The position numbers were made by a program, and so were the translations under genes. Below the pieces are notes generated by a model that was not told where the DNA came from, ran no database searches, and saw only the letters and a program-made list of their open reading frames with translations. This document shows positions 6,849 to 9,577 of a stretch of 9,577 nucleotides of DNA, piece by piece (the stretch's first letter is position 1; each line of letters starts with the position of its first letter). This DNA is from an uncultured Porphyromonadaceae bacterium. GTDB lineage: Bacteria; Bacteroidota; Bacteroidia; Bacteroidales; Muribaculaceae. Location: positions 1 to 9,577 of the forward strand of contig UQLL01000037.1 of the NCBI GenBank assembly GCA_900541835.1, given 5' to 3'.

Positions 6849-6864
6849 CACAAAATCCCTACCT

Positions 6865-7110
6865 ATGGATGACTATACACTGACCGACACCGAAACAGAG
6901 GCAACAGAGCCCGTCAGAGCCAAAGTACCCGATTCCACGACCAGGTTCTGCTGCGCAGCCGCCGCCATAGCCTCCTTGACCGCCTTCTTCTGCCTCAAAA
7001 GGATGTTGGTAAGCATTAGCCTGTCCGCCGCCCTGAGCTTCAGGAGGATACCGGCCTTTATCAGAATCCTATCGCCAAGCCATGCAAAAAGGGTTCAGCA
7101 TGGTACGTAA
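6865..7110 (+). CDS. Unrecognised small ORF with a hydrophobic segment, possibly frameshifted
   Basis: The 81-codon ORF starts 17 bases after a -7 box. Its N-terminus is acidic (residues 1-17, Thr/Glu/Asp-rich), then a mostly hydrophobic Ala/Cys/Leu/Phe segment (about 27-56, broken by Lys43-Arg44) could span the membrane. The C-terminal part after about residue 58 is Arg-rich and looks unlike a natural domain. In the +1 frame an open stretch from 7037 to the stop at 7159 encodes 40 residues of balanced composition (GGYRPLSESYRQAMQKGFSM and onward). One base lost near 7040 would join the two into a protein of about 98 residues. So this may be a frameshifted gene or a sequencing error, or neither part may be real. 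I do not recognise a family. A start at 6826 is unlikely because it precedes the -7 box. Confidence 0.35.
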   Translation: MDDYTLTDTETEATEPVRAKVPDSTTRFCCAAAAIASLTAFFCLKRMLVSISLSAALSFRRIPAFIRILSPSHAKRVQHGT

Positions 7111-7244
7111 CCACAAGTTGCTGACCCTAAAAGATTACTATATCAACACGGACTCATGAATCTTTTTTATCACAAGGAGAGAAATCGAGTATTCCGGTGG
7201 AAGCTATCGAATCGGTTAATCCTAATGTGCCCTAAAAAGCAGGA

Positions 7245-7338
7245 TTCGGGTACATGACAAAATGGATATGTACCCGAAAGCCTCAAATCGGGTACATAAC
7301 GGTTTCAACGTGTACCCGAAAACCTCAAATCGGGTACA
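7245..7338. repeat. Array of five alternating inverted half-sites with 42-base period
   Basis: TCGGGTACA occurs at 7246, 7288 and 7330, and its complement TGTACCCGA at 7269 and 7311; both series have a 42-base period. Neighbouring half-sites pair as hairpins: 7245-7255 with 7268-7278 (11 pairs), 7268-7277 with 7288-7297 (10 pairs), and 7311-7319 with 7330-7338 (9 pairs). The loops of the last two share CCTCAAA, and ATTTGAGG at 7343-7350 can pair with the second loop, so alternative structures compete. It may be a regulator-binding cluster, an RNA attenuator-like region or a decayed repeat family. It is not a CRISPR array: there are only two full units and the spacers are short and unequal. 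Confidence 0.75.
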
Positions 7339-7381
7339 AGTCATTTGAGGCTTGTTTATCTCCCCAAAAAAGATCGAAACG

Positions 7382-7537
7382 ATGAAATTCAAAATACAAG
7401 GTTATCAGACCGATGCCGAAGAGAATACCATGACCGTGTTCACCGGCCAACCGCCCCTGCGGTTTAATCGCCTGAAAATTTGGCGGACAATGGGAAAAGG
7501 TCTAACTTTGTGGTGGACAAGAAACCGAAAAGCCTGA
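7382..7537 (+). CDS. Doubtful 51-residue ORF downstream of the half-site array
   Basis: The first 25 codons (MKFKIQGYQTDAEENTMTVF and onward) have a protein-like composition. The rest (Arg/Trp-rich) looks like read-through into unrelated DNA, as if a gene had been cut by an insertion near 7460. No promoter of good quality precedes it and no family is recognised. It may be a gene remnant or chance. Confidence 0.2.
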   Translation: MKFKIQGYQTDAEENTMTVFTGQPPLRFNRLKIWRTMGKGLTLWWTRNRKA

Positions 7538-7611
7538 CTTGTCAAGGTCGGAGCAAAGAGGAGGAGACGGCCTCCGACGCTTCTCTCTTTGTCCTGAAAT
7601 TTTTGAAATTC

Positions 7612-7636
7612 ACTCCCCTGTCGAAAAATGGGGAGT
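7612..7636. other. Small hairpin upstream of argS
   Basis: ACTCCCC (7612-7618) pairs with GGGGAGT (7630-7636) across an 11-base loop. No T run follows in the plus direction, so it is unlikely to be a terminator. It may be the end of a decayed repeat or a structured upstream element. Confidence 0.35.
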
Positions 7637-7663
7637 ACCGCACTATAATTTTCCGGCATTCCC

Positions 7664-7694
7664 TTGGCGGTTAGCGATTTTGGCATTATCTTTG
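7664..7694 (+). promoter_or_regulatory. Promoter of argS
   Basis: TTG (7664-7666) is followed after 20 bases by TATCTTTG (7687-7694), a close fit to the Bacteroidota consensus. Transcription should start near 7699, leaving about 34 bases of leader to the ATG at 7733 and excluding the in-frame ATG at 7664. Confidence 0.7.
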
Positions 7695-7732
7695 TACCCT
7701 GCAATTCATGGAATTGGATCTTTGACACGAAA

Positions 7733-9508
7733 ATGAAGATAGAAGATAAGATAGCACAAGGCGTCGCCGGGGCCGTGAAGGCCCTCTACGGCGCGGACAC
7801 AGACATACAGAGCGCCATGCCCGGCGCCACCCGCAAGGGCTTCGATGGCGACTACACCGTGGTCGTCTTCCCCTTCCTGCGTGCCTCCAAGGCAAAGCCC
7901 GAAGACACCGCCCAGGCCATCGGCCAGTGGCTCGTAGAAAACGTCGACTGCATCGGCGCCTACAACGTCGTCAAGGGCTTCCTCAACCTCTCCATCGACC
8001 CCGCCTACTGGACCGGGGAGCTCCTCCGCGTCGCCGCCGACCCTGACTTCGGCATCCTCACGCCAGCCCCTGACGCTCCCCTGGTGATGGTAGAGTACTC
8101 CTCGCCCAACACCAACAAGCCCCTCCACCTCGGCCACGTCCGCAACAACCTGCTCGGATACTCGCTGAGCCGCATCCTGGAGGCCGCCGGCAACCGCGTC
8201 GTCAAGACCAACATCGTCAACGACCGAGGCATCCACATCTGCAAGTCCATGCTCGCCTGGCAGAAGTGGGGCGACGGATGCACCCCCGAGTCCACCGGCA
8301 AGAAGGGCGACCACCTCATCGGCGACTTCTACGTCCTCTTCGACAAGCACTACAAGGCCGAGGTCGCCGACCTCGTGGCCAAGGGCATGACCGAAGACGA
8401 GGCCAAGGACAAGGCGCCGCTCATGCTCGAGGCCCGCGACATGCTCCGCCGCTGGGAGCAGAACGACCCCGAAGTTCGCCACCTGTGGGAGACCATGAAC
8501 TCCTGGGTGTACGCCGGCTTCGACCAGACCTACCGCCGCCTGGGCGTGGACTTCGACAAGATCTACTACGAGTCCCAGACCTACCTCGAAGGCAAGGACC
8601 TCGTGCTCAAGGGCCTGGAGGAGGGCAAGATGTACCGCCGCGACGACGGCTCCGTGTGGGCGGACCTGCGCGAAAACGGCCTCGACGAGAAGCTGCTCCT
8701 GCGCAAGGACGGCACCTCCGTCTACATGACACAGGACATCGGCACCGCCAAGCTCCGCTACCGCGACTTCCCCATCTCCAGGATGGTCTATGTGGTGGGC
8801 AACGAGCAGAACTATCACTTCCAGGTGCTGAGCATCCTGCTCGACCGCCTCGGCTTCGCCTGGGGCAAGGACCTGGTGCACTTCTCCTACGGCATGGTCG
8901 AGCTGCCCAGCGGCAAGATGAAGAGCCGCGAGGGCACCGTCGTCGACGCCGACGACCTCATGGACACCATGGAGCAGCAGGCTGCCGAGACCGCCGCCGA
9001 CCGCTTCAAGGACATGACGCCCGCCCAGGCCCGCGAGACGGCCCGCATGGTCGGCATGGGCGCCCTCAAGTACTTCCTGCTCAAGGTCGACCCCAAGAAG
9101 AACATGCTCTTCAACCCCGCCGAGAGTATCGACTTCAACGGCAACACCGGCCCCTTCCTGCAGTACACCTACGCCCGCATCCGCAGCGTCCTGCGCCGCG
9201 CCGGCGACCGCGACTACGCCGCCGCAGAGCTGGCCGTGCCCTCGCCCAAGGAGGCCGTGCTCATCCGTAAGGTCGGCGACTTCCCCAAGGTCGTGGCCGA
9301 GGCCGCACGCACCTACTCCCCCGCCCTGGTGGCAAACTACTGCTACGACCTCGCCAAGGAGTACAACCAGTTCTACCACGACTATCCCATGCTCCGCGAG
9401 GAGGACGAGGCCAAGCGTAACCTCCGCCTGCTCCTGTCGCAGGTGGTGGCACGCACCCTCCGCTCCGCCGCATCGCTGCTCGGCATGGAAATGCCCGAGC
9501 GAATGTGA
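7733..9508 (+). CDS. argS: Arginine--tRNA ligase
   Basis: This class Ia synthetase charges tRNA-Arg with arginine using ATP in the cytoplasm. The 591-residue product is full length for the bacterial family. Residues 1-110 form the N-terminal ArgRS-specific domain that contacts the tRNA D-loop. The catalytic Rossmann fold carries the HIGH motif as HLGH (132-135, in SSPNTNKPLHLGHVRNN) and the KMSKS-type loop as GKMKSREG (394-401), the form often seen in this branch of ArgRS. The all-helical anticodon-binding domain follows, with QYTYARIRS (477-485) at its start and a normal C-terminus ending in LGMEMPERM. The start at 7733 is chosen because MKIEDKIAQ begins the conserved domain and the promoter lies just upstream. 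The gene is monocistronic as far as the window shows. No terminator is visible in the 15 bases between its stop and the right terminal repeat. Confidence 0.96.
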   Translation: MKIEDKIAQGVAGAVKALYGADTDIQSAMPGATRKGFDGDYTVVVFPFLRASKAKPEDTAQAIGQWLVENVDCIGAYNVVKGFLNLSIDPAYWTGELLRVAADPDFGILTPAPDAPLVMVEYSSPNTNKPLHLGHVRNNLLGYSLSRILEAAGNRVVKTNIVNDRGIHICKSMLAWQKWGDGCTPESTGKKGDHLIGDFYVLFDKHYKAEVADLVAKGMTEDEAKDKAPLMLEARDMLRRWEQNDPEVRHLWETMNSWVYAGFDQTYRRLGVDFDKIYYESQTYLEGKDLVLKGLEEGKMYRRDDGSVWADLRENGLDEKLLLRKDGTSVYMTQDIGTAKLRYRDFPISRMVYVVGNEQNYHFQVLSILLDRLGFAWGKDLVHFSYGMVELPSGKMKSREGTVVDADDLMDTMEQQAAETAADRFKDMTPAQARETARMVGMGALKYFLLKVDPKKNMLFNPAESIDFNGNTGPFLQYTYARIRSVLRRAGDRDYAAAELAVPSPKEAVLIRKVGDFPKVVAEAARTYSPALVANYCYDLAKEYNQFYHDYPMLREEDEAKRNLRLLLSQVVARTLRSAASLLGMEMPERM

Positions 9509-9523
9509 CGTTAACAATATTTA

Positions 9524-9577
9524 AGGAAACTTCTATAAATTAAACATTTGCATATCAGAGAAATAATTCGTATCTTT
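9524..9577. repeat. Right copy of 54-base terminal inverted repeat
   Basis: Exact reverse complement of bases 1-54, ending at the last base of the window and beginning 15 bases after the argS stop codon. Its inner edge is AGGAAACTTC; inward of this the two flanks share only scattered bases. It carries a rightward promoter leading out of the window. Confidence 0.95.
9547..9577 (+). promoter_or_regulatory. Outward (rightward) sigma-type promoter in the right terminal repeat
   Basis: TTTG (9547-9550) is followed after 20 bases by TATCTTT (9571-9577) at the window edge. The upstream bases TTCTATAAATTAAACA are A/T-rich, like an UP element. It is identical to the left-end promoter and points away from argS into unseen sequence. 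Confidence 0.7.

Larger units (their letters stand above)
7111..7663. other. Gene-poor, AT-richer stretch before argS
   Basis: This 553-base stretch holds no gene I am confident of. It contains the 42-base-period half-site array (7245-7338), a doubtful 51-codon ORF (7382-7537), a 7-base-pair hairpin (7612-7636), and competing ORFs on both strands between about 7405 and 7728 that are unrecognised. GC content is visibly lower than in the flanking enzyme genes. It looks like a site where accessory or repeated DNA has decayed, but no transposase, terminal repeat or attachment site is visible. Confidence 0.5.

Noticed and set aside
7245..7338. CRISPR-like array
   Set aside because: Only two full palindromic units, a 14-base gap between them, and no cas genes.
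7664..7732. Upstream start giving 23 extra residues to ArgS
   Set aside because: It coincides with the -33/-7 promoter region and precedes the conserved N-terminal domain.
7706..9517. 603-codon open frame on the minus strand opposite argS
   Set aside because: Low-complexity Val/Gly/Leu/His composition typical of an antisense shadow; argS on the plus strand is complete and conserved.

Overview
The window looks like chromosomal DNA of a GC-rich member of the Bacteroidota, probably Bacteroidales. Every transcription start I can place sits behind a Bacteroidota-type sigma promoter (TTTG or TTG at -33, TAnnTTTG at -7), no purine-rich ribosome binding sites are apparent, and one large secreted protein has choice-of-anchor-J-like and fibronectin-type modules with a C-terminal T9SS-like sorting domain. 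Coding DNA is strongly GC-rich, while the two window ends and the stretch around 6.84-7.73 kb are clearly AT-richer.

Layout: (1) 1-250 is AT-rich and holds a 54-base repeat at the extreme left, a second leftward promoter, and the rightward promoter of the first gene. (2) 251-3634 (+) encodes a 1127-residue modular secreted protein whose gene is peppered with imperfect heptanucleotide (CTCTCAR) arrays. (3) A GC hairpin with a T tract separates it from the convergent miaB gene (3754-5133, -). (4) miaB and a succinyl-CoA:acetate CoA-transferase family gene (5198-6697, +) are divergent and share one palindromic -7 promoter box; the CoA-transferase ends in a strong terminator. (5) 6841-7663 is gene-poor: a doubtful 81-residue membrane-like ORF with a possible frameshift, a 42-base-period array of inverted half-sites, and fragments of ORFs. 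(6) argS (7733-9508, +) is complete with its own promoter. (7) The last 54 bases are the exact reverse complement of the first 54, and both copies carry a promoter pointing out of the window.

The three recognisable enzymes are housekeeping functions (tRNA modification, tRNA charging, acyl-CoA/short-chain acid metabolism). They do not form one operon or pathway; each has its own promoter. I see no defence system, CRISPR array, complete insertion sequence, tRNA or rRNA inside the window. What merits attention is non-coding or DNA-level: the outward-promoter terminal inverted repeat, the in-gene heptamer arrays read in all three codon registers, the shared palindromic divergent promoter, and the 42-base-period half-site array.
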